DNA from: Cristatella mucedo
Lineage: Eukaryota > Bryozoa > Phylactolaemata > Cristatellidae
Direction: 5' to 3'
DNA: 64,000 bases
NCBI GenBank assembly: GCA_009760855.2
Contig: WPIO01000007.1
Coordinates: 11,228,001 to 11,292,000, forward strand
This document shows positions 46,101 to 59,000 of this stretch, piece by piece. Within the stretch, counting starts at the first letter, position 1, and each line of letters begins with the position of its first letter. Below the pieces are notes generated by a model. The model ran no database searches, was not told the DNA's origin, and worked only from the letters and a program-made list of their open reading frames with translations. The position numbers were made by a program, and so were the translations under genes.

Positions 46101-49100
46101 CACTTTTAGGTCCCTTCATTATCTTGCCCCAGCCTACCTATCCAAACTACTCTCTAATCACTTTTGGCATTGTACCACCTGCTTGTTGCAGCACCCTCTC
46201 GCCCGACTCAAGCCTTTTAGCTGTGCCTCGAACGAACCTCAAATACTATAGAGACCGTGCCTATAGTTCGCATGCTGCCAAGGAGCTCCAAGCCTGGAAC
46301 TCAGTTCCGACTGACATCACGACATCGCCTGACGACGACACAGAAGCAGATGCTCAAAAATGCATATGTTCTTATCAGCATTTGCTAGGTCTTGTGAATT
46401 GCCCTTCGTTTGGTGAGCCGTGATGGCACACCTGGTAAGGCTTTCACGACCTTGGTCCCGAGGTCGAGGGTTCGATTCCTGCGGTGGGCGATTCTTTATC
46501 GCCACTGCAAGCGGTGGTGATTACGCAACGACAACTACTCTCCAACTGCCGACTATGGCACATTTTTTTCAGCGGTCCTGAACTGCTACTTCTATGCTAC
46601 TCACTACCTCAACTGCTCTCCTGACTCTGCTATGCTTCCCACTTTCTCTGTCAGATATACTACCCCATCAGGCCAAGCATCGTACCACCCGCTTTTCGGA
46701 ATCCAACAGTCTAGAAATACCTCGTACAAACCTTAAATCTTTTGGAGACCGTGCATTTAGTTCATATGCTCCCAAAGCCTGGAACTCCCTCCCGACCTGC
46801 GTCAGAACATCCCCTGACCTGACCACATTTAAAAGGAACCTAAAAACACCTATTTAGGACAGCATTTAGCGGGTTCCTGTGATTCGTCCTTCATGTGGTT
46901 ATGCGTGCTGACACTGTGCATGCTGCCACTAACCACATTTGCACGCTGACCCTGTGCATGTCACCCCTAACCATATTATTCATTTCGTTTGTTTTTCAAG
47001 CATGATTTTACTCACCATTCAATTGCATTTCACTTTACAGCAAATGTAAAGTGCCTAGAGAGAGATTAAGTTCTCCGAGGATGCTTTATCAAGTGAATTA
47101 TTATTATTATTATTATTATTATTGTTATTATTATTATTCTCTTTGTTGCGTGAGACGAAGTCTGTTGGCTACCGAATGTGTACCGAAAGCCGCTTAGGCT
47201 GTGAGTGCGCTATACAAAGCTCTCCTGCGTAATACCCACATGGTCTTTATGACTTTGTGGAGTTACTGACGGAGATACATTACACTACATTACATAGTCG
47301 TAAAGGCTCTTCGGTCGCTAGACAAAAGAGGCTGTTTAATCAACTAGGATTTATTATTATTATTATTATTTTTATGCTTCCTGGCACTGTGCAAGTTACC
47401 ACTAATCATATTGACGTGCTAACTTTACATCATAGGTTAAGTGCCTAGAATAAGATTTAATTCTCTGTGGGAACTGTACAAATGCATTATTACTACTAAT
47501 AATAACAATAATAACACCTGATAAAGCACCCTCAGAGAACTCAATCTCTTTCTAGGCGCTTTACATTTGCTGCAAAGGAAACACGATCGGATGGTCAGTG
47601 ATAGCATGCTCGATAAACAACAAAAATAACTTGGTTAAGGGTGACAGGCACAGGGTCAGCATGCAAGTGTAGTTAGTGGCAGCATACACAGTGTCAGCAC
47701 ACATAAGCACATAAAGGACACAGAGCCCCACTAAATGCTACTAATATTATTATTACTCATCAATCTTCACTGTCTACATCAAGCAGTATATCGACTAGAT
47801 TATTCTGTCACCCGCCTTTAGGTCCATCCATGACCTTGGTGGTGGCAGTACGGGCCTGGCAGACGGCTTCAGCTGGTGGCCAGCTGCCAAGGTGCCGCCT
47901 GTCAATGCGGTGTCAATGTGCTGCTGCGTAGAGCAGTATTGCTATACGGGAGGAACTGCTAACGGCTGCCAGCTGGGTTGCTCATGATCTCAAGGGAGAG
48001 GCTGTTTGAGCGCTAGGGAATTTCTTAGCGTCCGGAAGAATTTTTATCCTGACGGTTGATTCCTTATCTGTTGCTTTATTTACCTTCCGAAGATTGCCGG
48101 TGTTGCAGTACCTGTTAAGGTCTGATTTCGACCCACTATAAATGCGTGCATACTTGAAGATTTCTCGATGGGCTTTTTATTCATGTTTTTTGTGGCATCG
48201 GCATCTTTTTTTTAGTCTCAAACACACTTTCCACCAGTGCCGATGTTCTGTTGCAAAACTGTGAGTGCCTGCTTCTCTTGCACTCAGGTCAAGGTCGTCT
48301 GTGTCGGAGCTTGCCAGCTGCCTGGCCGAGTGGTTCGAGTATGCCTGGCTTCTGTGTGCAGCAGCTAGCGCACTGAGGAAGCTTCATCCTGGATGGGTTA
48401 GTGTTCCTTTGTTGTTAAATTTCTATGTGCACAGATTTGTTGACATCGTTGGCTTTTTCACCGGCAAGTGCTTGGCAAGTGTGCCTTTGTCTCTGCAGAT
48501 GAGTTTGCTTCATTTTTGTGAAACTGGTGTTGGCAACTATGCACCACATATAATTCATCTTATAGAGTCAGTCGGAAAGTTCTGTTCATTTACTTGTGTC
48601 ATATGAAGATTCCTCATAGCTATCTAAGCAACTATAGCATCTATAAGCATCTATAGCATCTAAGCAACAACCAGTCTCCACATATTATGCTTGCCTATCG
48701 AAACAGCAGTTCGTCGTGGTTATAATTAATGGTTCGATTTGTGCTATGCATCCTTTGCATTTTTTACACGAAGAAACTAGAACTTGTGTCTATGCAAGCT
48801 GCCCGCTGAAAGGAACAGTTGCCTTTTATGGCATCGATTTTGCACTTAATGGTCCTTAAGAGATTAAGTACAATGCCGTAATTGGTGGCTGCCAAGTCCA
48901 TTGAAGCGCAAGCTAGGTTGGACTAGGCAATATGGCGACGCAAGGAAGTCGGTTGGAGCAAGCCTCGGCAGCAAAGTGCGAGATCTCCGCCTGACTCCGC
49001 TTTGTGGTGCGCAGTTAAATGACTCTGTGTCAGTCCTGTTAGGGCCACTGTTAACAGTCAACTGTCAACCGAGTGCAATGCTCCTTTGGCCTGCTCCTAG

Positions 49101-52100
49101 TTTGTAGTATGCAACTGCGAGCTCAGACCAATCACTGGCTAGGTGCATGATCATCTTCTGAACTAATGGAGAAACTTGTTTGTCGCAGCAGTTGTTGCTC
49201 TGATGGCTTGTTGCTATACTGTAAGCAACGTCTAAGGATGCAAAAGATCTTGAGCTACTGTGGCGCCCTCTTTGTTGACAGACGCAATCATGTCCGAAAT
49301 TAATCGTCTCGGTGAGTCGCCAGACTATTGGCTTTTAATCAATTATTCCCATGAACACGTCATGCATCTGCATGCTCAATATTCCGATGTTGCAAGTAGA
49401 GAGCAGCTGGCAAAGGCCGTGGCAAGGTCAATGGAATGGCAAGCTGGCTGCTCAATGGCTATCCTCCACACAACACAGGCCCTGCAGTGATCGATTAAGT
49501 GAATGTCTGCCTTGCAGGCATCGTTGCTGGATTGTGGCCAATTTTTCTTAACTAATCGATGACGAAACCGGACCCCTCATTGGAAACCTAATCGTACGGC
49601 TGAACAATTGAATCTGCACTCCTAATTAGAGGTTCTGTTGTGTGGCCATCGTCGAGTGCTCATAATTTAGGTGCTACATTCGACTGCTGCTTGATTTTAT
49701 TCAGCATCACACACAACACCGGCTCCACTGCAGGTCATTAATTATGTTCGATCCGTATGAAGGATAAGAGGCTGCTTATGCATTTGCTGGCTTAAGATGC
49801 TACTAGTCTCCTGGTTCCCTCTACACCAGAAGACAGGCTGTGTACTTGGAAGGGCTGGCTGCCGAAAAAATCCGAAAAACCTCTTCTGTTGGCACATTGT
49901 GGCTGCTAGGTTGGTCTCTAAATACAAGAAATTTAATCATGCGTCCTGTTTTGTAAAAACCTTGATGGCTACCGGTTGATCAAGTAAAAAGGAAAATTCT
50001 TTCTTTTTTCTATAAGACACAACGTCTCGGTTCCTTCATGCCTAGCCGAACTACGGCACCTGTTTGGCCTCTCAGTCTCGGGTCTCTCGGGACAATGAAT
50101 TCTTTCTTGTTTCTTTTCGTTTTCCTCAGCTCTTTCTCTTAGAGACCATTGGTGACAGAAGCTGTCACTATGCGCGTTCTATATTGGGAAATCCACTCCC
50201 GCAACTATTTGGCAGCATGGCTTCTCTGTGTACTGCCGACTCGAGTACATCCTTTTCAGCCGTTGCACATTGCTACTTATGTATGTGATACTTCCTCGAC
50301 TGTCCTTGCGACTCAGCTATGAATCTCATCTGACACTGTTCATGCTGCTACTAACCACATTTGCATGCTGACCCAGTGCCTGTAACCCCTAACCATGTTA
50401 TTCATTTCGTTTGTTTTTCAAGCATGATTTTACTTACTATTCTATTGCGTATCACTTTGCAGCAAATGTAAAGCGCCTAGAAAGAGATTAAGTTCTCTGA
50501 GGGCACTTTATCAAGTGCAATATTATTATTATTATTATTATCTTCCCATTGCTAGTGAGCTTGTGTTGATTGACTTTTGTGCTCCAAAGCTATTGAGGTT
50601 TTTCGAATGCTCAGCTCTATGGTCTCTTTCATAAAGCTTTCTAAATCTGAGGCTGAGGATTCAGCTACATACCTTTATCACCCTACATCAGAGTGCATCT
50701 CTGTTTCGGCCCCCCAGTAGGAGGCGATTTTGCAAAGCAGCATCCCAGTATTCTGGCCTCTGCAAAGTGCCATACTTCTTATTTGACACCTGCATGTTAG
50801 TTATGATCGTCAGCAGCTGTTATCGCTTCGTCATCGTAGATCAAATGCATTCCTAGATGTTAATACTGTTGCTAAGATTCGTGAACTGTGCATTAAAAAA
50901 AGAAAAGCACCCCGGAGCCGCCGCGGTGGCCGGAACCGCCAGCTCAGACACCGCTCGTTGGGCGGAAACTGCCAGCTGAGTACCCGCTCGTTTGGTATTC
51001 CTAGCATTGTCTCGAACCGCTCAGCACGCTCCCCCGCATGCGTCACTGTAAATCTCTCTAACTTAGTGGTCATCAGGCCTGTTATAACTCCATCGGCCCA
51101 ACTTAACGCTTGCCTTTGGAATCCTTGCTCAATGTGCAATAAACCTCTGGTAATAAGCGACCTTATTTCTGAAAATGGTTTCGACCTGCTCGTCCTAACT
51201 GAAACTTGGCTAAAATCGATAAACTGCCCGACAAGTAAAGACGCAACACCAACTGGTTTCTCATTCTTTCACACCCCTAGATCAATCAAAACTGGAGGTG
51301 GAGTTGCTGCTATCGTGCGCTCGAAATTCAACTTCAAGCCATTTGCAGTACCCTCGAAGCAGTCTTTTGAATTGATTTGTCTTGGTCTCACCCGAAGACA
51401 AGCTACCGATCGTGCCAGCAGTCTATCGCGCACCAGGTGCCAGATCCTCCTTTATCTCAGATTTCTCTGATCTCATTTCGATTCTGTGTGCAAGAAATCG
51501 ATCCTTCCTCGTTATGGATGATTTCAACGTTCACTTCGATAACTTATCTGATGCCTTCAGCACTGAATTTCGTGCATTGACTGACTCATTGTCTCTTGTA
51601 GCTCATGTGCACGGCCCTACTCACATCAAAGGTCACACACTCGACCAGATTTTCTCATACAACTGCACTTTGTCATCACCAATTATTACCAAATCCTGCT
51701 TATCTGACCACATGCAAATCTCATTCAATCTACAGTGTGTGCCCGGCTCATCTAAAATAACCTGTGAATCGCAAAACCTCAAGATCCTTGACATCGATGC
51801 TGTCCGTGCGAGAATATCTGCTTCGCCTCTGCTGCTCAGTCCCCCTCCGATCTGTCATCATTGGTAGATAAGATTAGGTATCAGGTATCTCATCCAGAAG
51901 GGATGCTCTGATAGACGTGTGTGAATTGATTTTTGAGTTTTCCATCAATACTTTTGATCTGGCTTCCTTCCAAATATATCTTGGTGGCCCTTAGTTGGGA
52001 TTATGTAAATCGACTGTAAAAAAAGGTAAAAAAGTAAAGGTTACCTGATTCATTTATATAGCAGCAGAAGAGCCTGAGTGGGCATCACCCTGCATGAAGC

Positions 52101-55100
52101 AGGCAATCATGTATTGCCCAGTGCAGAACTTGCAGCTATGACCTGATTCGTGAAGTGCCAGTGCCATACCCCAGGCTAAAATAGGACGAGGATATTAATT
52201 TAATGCATCACCGTCTGGAACTCTACAAAGCCACAAAGACTCACAACGGTAGCCAACTTCATTTCACATCACGGAGAGAAAGTGAGAAGCATTGCTGAGT
52301 TAGGAGGGCAGTCTAGGAAGTGATTCGCATGGAGGTAGCAGTGGAGGACGGCTGGGAATGATGTGCCGGAGTCGGCGGTAAGAGAGATGCTGTTCCATAA
52401 TAATCGTGACAGTGCGCTCCACAGTCAAGGAACTGAAGAGCAATAGCCTCTGTCGCCATTAATAATTAAACAACAGAAATGAACAGCTAATTGCTTGTCC
52501 ATAGAAGAATTGAAGGCGTCGAGAGGCTGAAATTGATGCAGCAGTACAGCGACGTATGGGAGGAGCGAAGCGATCTTAGGCATTGTGGGTCAGAGTAGAA
52601 TTTTGCTCTGTGTTCGTTGATCAACCGGGAGCAATTGCAGCTCCTACAGCAAAGGAGACAAGCGGCTGAATGAATCTCTTGGATTTGTTGACCAACTTAT
52701 CAGCTATTCTCATCAACTGGAGAGATTTTGTGGCTTTTTTGGTTGCTCAGCAAACAGTGAATTACAGTAGTCCAACATAGGCAGAACCAAGGAGCTAGAG
52801 AAGTTTTTAGCTTGGTGCCACCGTGGTAGGCGGTCAATTTTTTATGTATCGAATGTGATGACTAGCTGTGAAAGGTAGACAAGGTTAAAAGAAAAAGAGT
52901 AAATGTTAGCTGATTCAACAGACTCGTTTATGCATCGGCGATGATAAAATCCAACTCCTACTCATAGGACACCCTAAGCGTACGGTGGGACTTGGAGACT
53001 TTGCTCTTCTAGTGGGTGTTGCTGTAGTGCGACCGGCATCGTGTGCTCGGAATTTAGGTGTCTTATTGAGTACTTGCTTGGCGTTTAAAAGTTTTAGTTG
53101 GGGAGCTAACACGTGTCATCTCTGTGGACCTGCTCAGTAACAGCTACTCAGCTACCCATGGAAGGATCCTGCAGAGTGCAGATATTTATGCAGTCATTTA
53201 TTATCAGGTTTCCCATGAATGCCGATTGTTGTTTGGAATGTATGCACAAAACTAAATGCACGGTCTCCAAAGGATTTGAGGTTTGTACGCGGTATTGGTA
53301 GACTCTTGGATTCCGAAACGTGGGTGGTACGATGCTTGGCCTGGTTGGGGAGTAGATCTGAGAGATAGGCTTGAGCCAAAGAATGAAGGGACCTAAAAGT
53401 GAGCGACAAAACCTTGGTCAATCCGTTGCTTGACTGGTGGCCAGTGCAGGTCGGCAAGAAGTGGTGTAATGTGGCAACTGCGACACTCACGACAAACAAG
53501 CCTAGCTGCCGAGTTTTGCACCAGCTGCAATCGCCTGATTGCAAAGGCTGGTAGGCCAGTAAGCAGTGAGTTGCGGAAGTCGAGACGGGATGTCACGAAT
53601 GCATGGACCAACTTGGACGTGGTATCCTTATCTAAACAAGCCCGAATTTTAGGAATGTTATGAAGCTGAAAATAGGCAGATTTGACTGTGGAGCTGATGT
53701 GGTCGTCTAACGAGAGGTCGCTTTGGAACGACACCTAGATTTCGAGCTGATTCAACAGGAGATATGCTGGCAGAGCCAATTTTGAGCGTCAGCCTTTCCA
53801 ATTTCTGAATCACGTTATTCATTGTTTGTTTATCAAGCATGATATTACTCACCATACCATTCAATTGCATTTCCCCTTTGTAGCAAATGTAAAGCACCTA
53901 GAGAGAGATTAGGTTCTCTGAGGGCGCTTCATTAAGTGCATTATTATTAATAAACTTGGGTCAGCCCTCACTATGCCTTGCATGAATTTCCATGCATGAT
54001 ACTTGTGACATTACCTATCGTCGAGGCCGATCAAGCGATGGATCCGGGACTGCCTGCTGCAGTGTGATCGAAGCTGCACCATTTTTCAGATTTTTATTTT
54101 CATGTACGAAATCTTTGTCCTCCTTAGCGCCCTGGGCACAATGGTCGTGATCATGTCGGCAGATGACAATGTTCAGGTGTCATGATGTATCATCTCAATT
54201 GGCCTCACCTTACACAGAATATGGCAAACGAGTTTTGCATCGAGCACACAGCTGACCTTTTTGAGTGCTGTCCCTTTTCATTTGCATTCACTGATATGTT
54301 GCAGTTTTGTGCAGCTACGAGTGCTGCATCCTTGGCCTTGATCGCTCTCAGTCGCGCTGTATCGGGCACAGTCGTCAGCACACTGATAGGTAGGTTGTGT
54401 AACTGAGATAAAGATGACATACTATTATGCTCGCCTGTCTGTCTATGCAGTCTGGGTGGTCTAGTTTGTTGTTTCCCCCTTGCAAGCTTTAGCATGTGTG
54501 TGCAAGGTGAACATGAGACGAAGTAGTATGTTCACCGATTTGCTTAGTGCATGATAAAGTTCATATGTCCCCTTGCCTATAGTGACCTAATACAACAATT
54601 TGGGCTGCAAGCCTGGTAAGCATGAAATGTGCTGAGACTATTATATTTGCAATTACTTCAAAATGTCTTAAGCTTTTGTTATTTTTAGCTATAGAATGCA
54701 GCACTACCCGAATCAATAGACTATCTATAAAAATGTAATCATTTGTATAGAGGTTTAAGAGAACTTTATTTCTATCCAGGCTTACCTGTTGGTACCAGGA
54801 AGGGCCGACAAAATATAGGGATCGTTGAAATTTCGCTACGAAAAAGAATACTTTAGGCAACTTGCAATTAGCCCTATTGCGGTATGCATGCAACGACAAC
54901 TACTCTTCTACTGCCGACTATGGCACATCCTTTTCAGCGATCCTGAGCTGCTACTTCCATGCTACTCACTACCTCAACTGCTCTCCTGACTCTGCTATGC
55001 TTCCCACTTTCTCTTTGTAGCGTGAGACGAAGTCTGTTGGCTACCGAATGCGTACCGAAAGCCGCTTAGGCTGTGTGCGCTATAAAAAAACTCTCCTGCG

Positions 55101-55999
55101 TAACACCCACATGGTCTTTATGACTTTGTGGAGTTACAGACAGAGATACAAGCTATAATTGTGCAATTCTCCTTTGCAGGTGACACTTGACCCTTGACAT
55201 TGTTTCTTAGCCGGCTTAATGGGACAAACTGTACTATATGTCTAGAAGTGCTCCGTGATCATACAACCCCCATCGTACCACCTGCTTTTCGCAATCCAAC
55301 AGGCTACCAATACCTCGTGCAAACCTCAAATTCTTTGGAGACCGTGCATTTAGTTCGTATGCTCCCAAAGCCTGGAACTCACTCCCGACTTGTGTCAGAA
55401 CATTCCCTGACGTGACCACATTTAAAAAGAACTTAAAAACACACCAATTTAGGACAGCATTTAGTGAGTCCCTGTGGTTCGTCCTTGATGTGCTTATGCG
55501 TGCTAACACTATGCATGCTGCCACTAACCACACTTGCATGCTGACCCGGATGCATGTCACCCCTAACCATGTATTCATGTTTATCAAGCATGATTTTACT
55601 CACCATTCAATCGTGTTTCCCTTTGCAGCAAATGTAAAGCGCCTAGAAAGAGATTGATTTCTCTGATGGTGCTTTATCAAGTGCATTATTATTATTTTTA
55701 TTATTAAGATGAGCTCCTGTCTGCCAAAGGGAAACTACTGCTTATCGTCTCGGGATGAATAGTTTTTGACCAGACCTATGATAAGCAGCCTCTCGAGGTG
55801 GATAACACGAATTTGCATCAGGGTTGGACTAGCAAACTAGTGGTCACAGCAAATTTTAGAGGCACGACTCTTCTTTTGCCCGGCATGATGTTTCGGATGA
55901 CGAAAAGTAAAAAAGAAATGCTAATCAATCGGTTAATTAACTTCCATTACATTTTTAATCGTTGGTATGATTATCACATCATCTTTAGTCTTCATCATC

Positions 56000-56075
<76 letters not shown>

Positions 56076-59000
56076 TCTCTCCAATGGATCGCATCTTACT
56101 TTCTCACCTCTCAATTTTACATTGTTGTGACAAATTACGTTATCGTAGCTGAATTCATCACCTTCCTACTGAGAGATTATGCTTTGCAAGTTGTTGTTGC
56201 TTCTTCTATCTGCTTCTTGTCTGGTACATCGAGATTTGTAATGCACCTGAGTGTACTCACAGCTTTTTTCAGAGCATAGAACTGTCTTTTATGCTTGCAT
56301 TTATCCATTTTTAAATTCAGTGTATCTGCTATTTGCAGTTATACTAATGTTCTCCTGGCCACTCACCGCGGTGTCCTATGTACTACCTCGCTTATACTTG
56401 TATTTCGAGCCGATGCGGATGAAGTACTCATCCAAGGCAAAGTATACGATTGACATTTGTGATGGTAAGACTTCGATATTGGCTGCAGTCGTTGTTCCTG
56501 TACATTGAAGAATGTCTATTAGTATTTTTATTATAATTAGTAGAACCAGCAGTTTTGACTGCAATAATTCAATATAATTTTGAATGTGAGTTTGTCAGTA
56601 AGTAAGTCCATAACACAAGTCGCTGAAGTTACACTGTATATTGTTTAAAGTATTATTATCATGGCACAGCACAACTATAATGAGTGTCATGTCAAAAATA
56701 GCAGGGGATACAGTTTACTAATTTGCATATGTAGCTACAACGTATATACACTAACACTCGAAATTAAACATTAAATTGTGAATTGAGTTTTGAAATATTT
56801 ATGAGTAGCTTTTCATCAGTCCGTTACTTAATTACGTATGTAAACTCTGTAGAAATTATCTGTGGAATGCTTATGATCTTTAATTAATTTATAAGATGCA
56901 TTCAAAAGGGTACTTTAATTAATTTATAAGATGCATTCAAAAGGGTAAAGTATCTTTAAAAGTATCTTAAACTTTTGGATTTTTAAATTGCTTTTCCTGC
57001 GATTGTGTGGGTACATGCTAGTTATTTGTGTTAATACACACAGTGTGTTATTTTTGTGTCACTTATTTGGTGGGACGAAAGGAATATTTTTGGGTTTTAT
57101 TTCTAGTTTTTGTGCTGGCACACATTTTTCTTAACAGCTGACTATGAGTTGGCAAACGGCTTAGGTCGACAGCAAGTTAACAATCATATAGGTATCGGTC
57201 GTAGCAGTTCATAAGAGGTAAGTCGAGACGTCTGGAAATGCACTGCCAGCCTGTAGCACTAGCGCCTGGCTTGTGGAAGGGTAGGCCGGACTGCGCCCAA
57301 TAAGCAGGCACTTTTAATTGCTAAGACAATTGCATCTGTGCAGGACCGATGGCAGCATCATCTCGGAAATTCAGTGCTAATGCTGACACTATGCATGCTG
57401 CCGCCAACCACACACCGTTAGGACTGTCGATGAATCAGTTGTCGTTCTACAGCAAACAGAGCCTGTGGTGGCTTTTTTCTGTTAACGTTTTTGGGCCACT
57501 TGAGTTTACTATCGTTACCATTTGTTATGCACCGTGCATCAGGCAGTGGCTGGCACGATTCCATCGGATGCATTGGCTGTGGCTGCCTCTTAAGTCGTGC
57601 AGTTACGCATGCCAACCTCATCTTCCCTGCTTGGTTGTGAACAGCAGGGATTAGCAGCAGCAGCTTCGGCCTTCCTCGACTGCCGACTACACATGCTAGA
57701 CGTTGGTCTTGTACGATGTGTCTGTGCTTAATCTGATGCAGCTGCACCCGAAACTTGTTGTTTAACATTTAACATGCTCGTGCGTGTAAAAGTAATATTC
57801 TTGGATCTCGGCTTCATGCTTTTCCTACCCTTTATCAATGTGTCAATAGCGTTTATATTCTTAGAAGTTGTGCCTATGACCCTATATTTCGTGATTACGG
57901 TGGAAACTCTGCTGCTATGTTACCGGCGTGCTTGTGTTGGGTCGCACAATTGAGAGAGACGACATCGAGGTTCGGTACTAGAGTAGTTGTCTGTGCTCAT
58001 CGCTCTTTCATGTTGAGTCGCAGGTAATACGTGCTAGCGAAGCTGAGTTGCAAGTGCTGGTGACTTATGTCCTGATAGGGCTGGCACGAATGGGCATGTG
58101 GGACCTTGGGTGAGCAGTCTCTTGAGATATTCCTAAAACAAAAGTGCTGCATGGCTAGGTATTAGGCTACTTTACTGATCGTGGTTCGATCAAAGTAACC
58201 AATTGAAAAGTTCAAGACAGACAATCGTCAGATTCGTGTTGGAATGCAAGGATTCGTAGCTATGTAGTCTTCAGATTGCTACCTTGTCGGTGGTGACACA
58301 AAGGCCTCAATTCAGCTGCCTGCACTCCCTGCGGTTACGGTGGTCTGACCTCTACTGCTGAGCTTGATCACGTCATGGCAGGCTCCGGAAAAAGAAGCAA
58401 AAAAGAGGCTGTCCCAGCTGCACTGCATATCCGCGGCTGCAAGACTTCAGCTCGGAATACTCAGACAGAATGCGCCAATTGCTCCGAGTTTTGCTCAGTT
58501 GAGTTTGAGTTTTGAGTTTGAGTCAGTTATGACACGGCACGGCATTGCACCAGCCATGGGCTGACCCTCGTCACTGAGTTTACACATCGACACATGGCTG
58601 ACGAATAGAGAACCTGTACATGCAATGTAATGCAGCCAGGACCTTAAGCCGTATAATCTTTCACCTGTGGTTCTGTGGCTGACTGGCAGTGCCGTACTCT
58701 ATGGTGCTGGCACTGCCAGTCTCCGGGTCCCATAGTGAACTGGTGGCAGGTACAGCTAAAGTCCCACCTACTCGTGTGTGACTGCACTGTTCGGTCACCG
58801 TCCAAATCAAGAGGAAATAAAGACCACACTGTTCGGTCACCATCCAATTCAGAGGAAATAACAACCAAAAACACGGTAGCAACGGCAGGCTGAAGCACTA
58901 CACCAGCTGCCCACTCAATGGCTGCCGATGTAGGGATCTCTTGCGAGATATGCCGTCCAGTCGGTAATGTCTTAATGAATATTCAGTCTAAATTCATGGA

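Larger units (their letters stand above)
46425..47345 (+). mobile_element. SINE-beta split by a LINE-B that itself carries LINE-A
   Basis: Head 46425-46518: TGATGGCACACCTGGTAAGG, arm GACCTTGGTCCCGAGGTC, B box GGTTCGATTCC, body up to GCAAGCGGTGGTGATT. The body resumes at 47294 with AGTCGTAAAGGCTCTTCGG and ends GCTGTTTAATCAAC. The parts join exactly as in the intact copy at 15790-15965. Confidence 0.8.

Noticed and set aside
55798-56152. ORFs with Ser-Leu repeats
   Set aside because: They are translations of the (TC)n microsatellite.
57349-57654. 101-codon ORF with a membrane-like segment as an extra RETREG exon
   Set aside because: Exon 56339-56464 splices directly to 60643 in phase, and RETREG proteins need no further membrane segment here.
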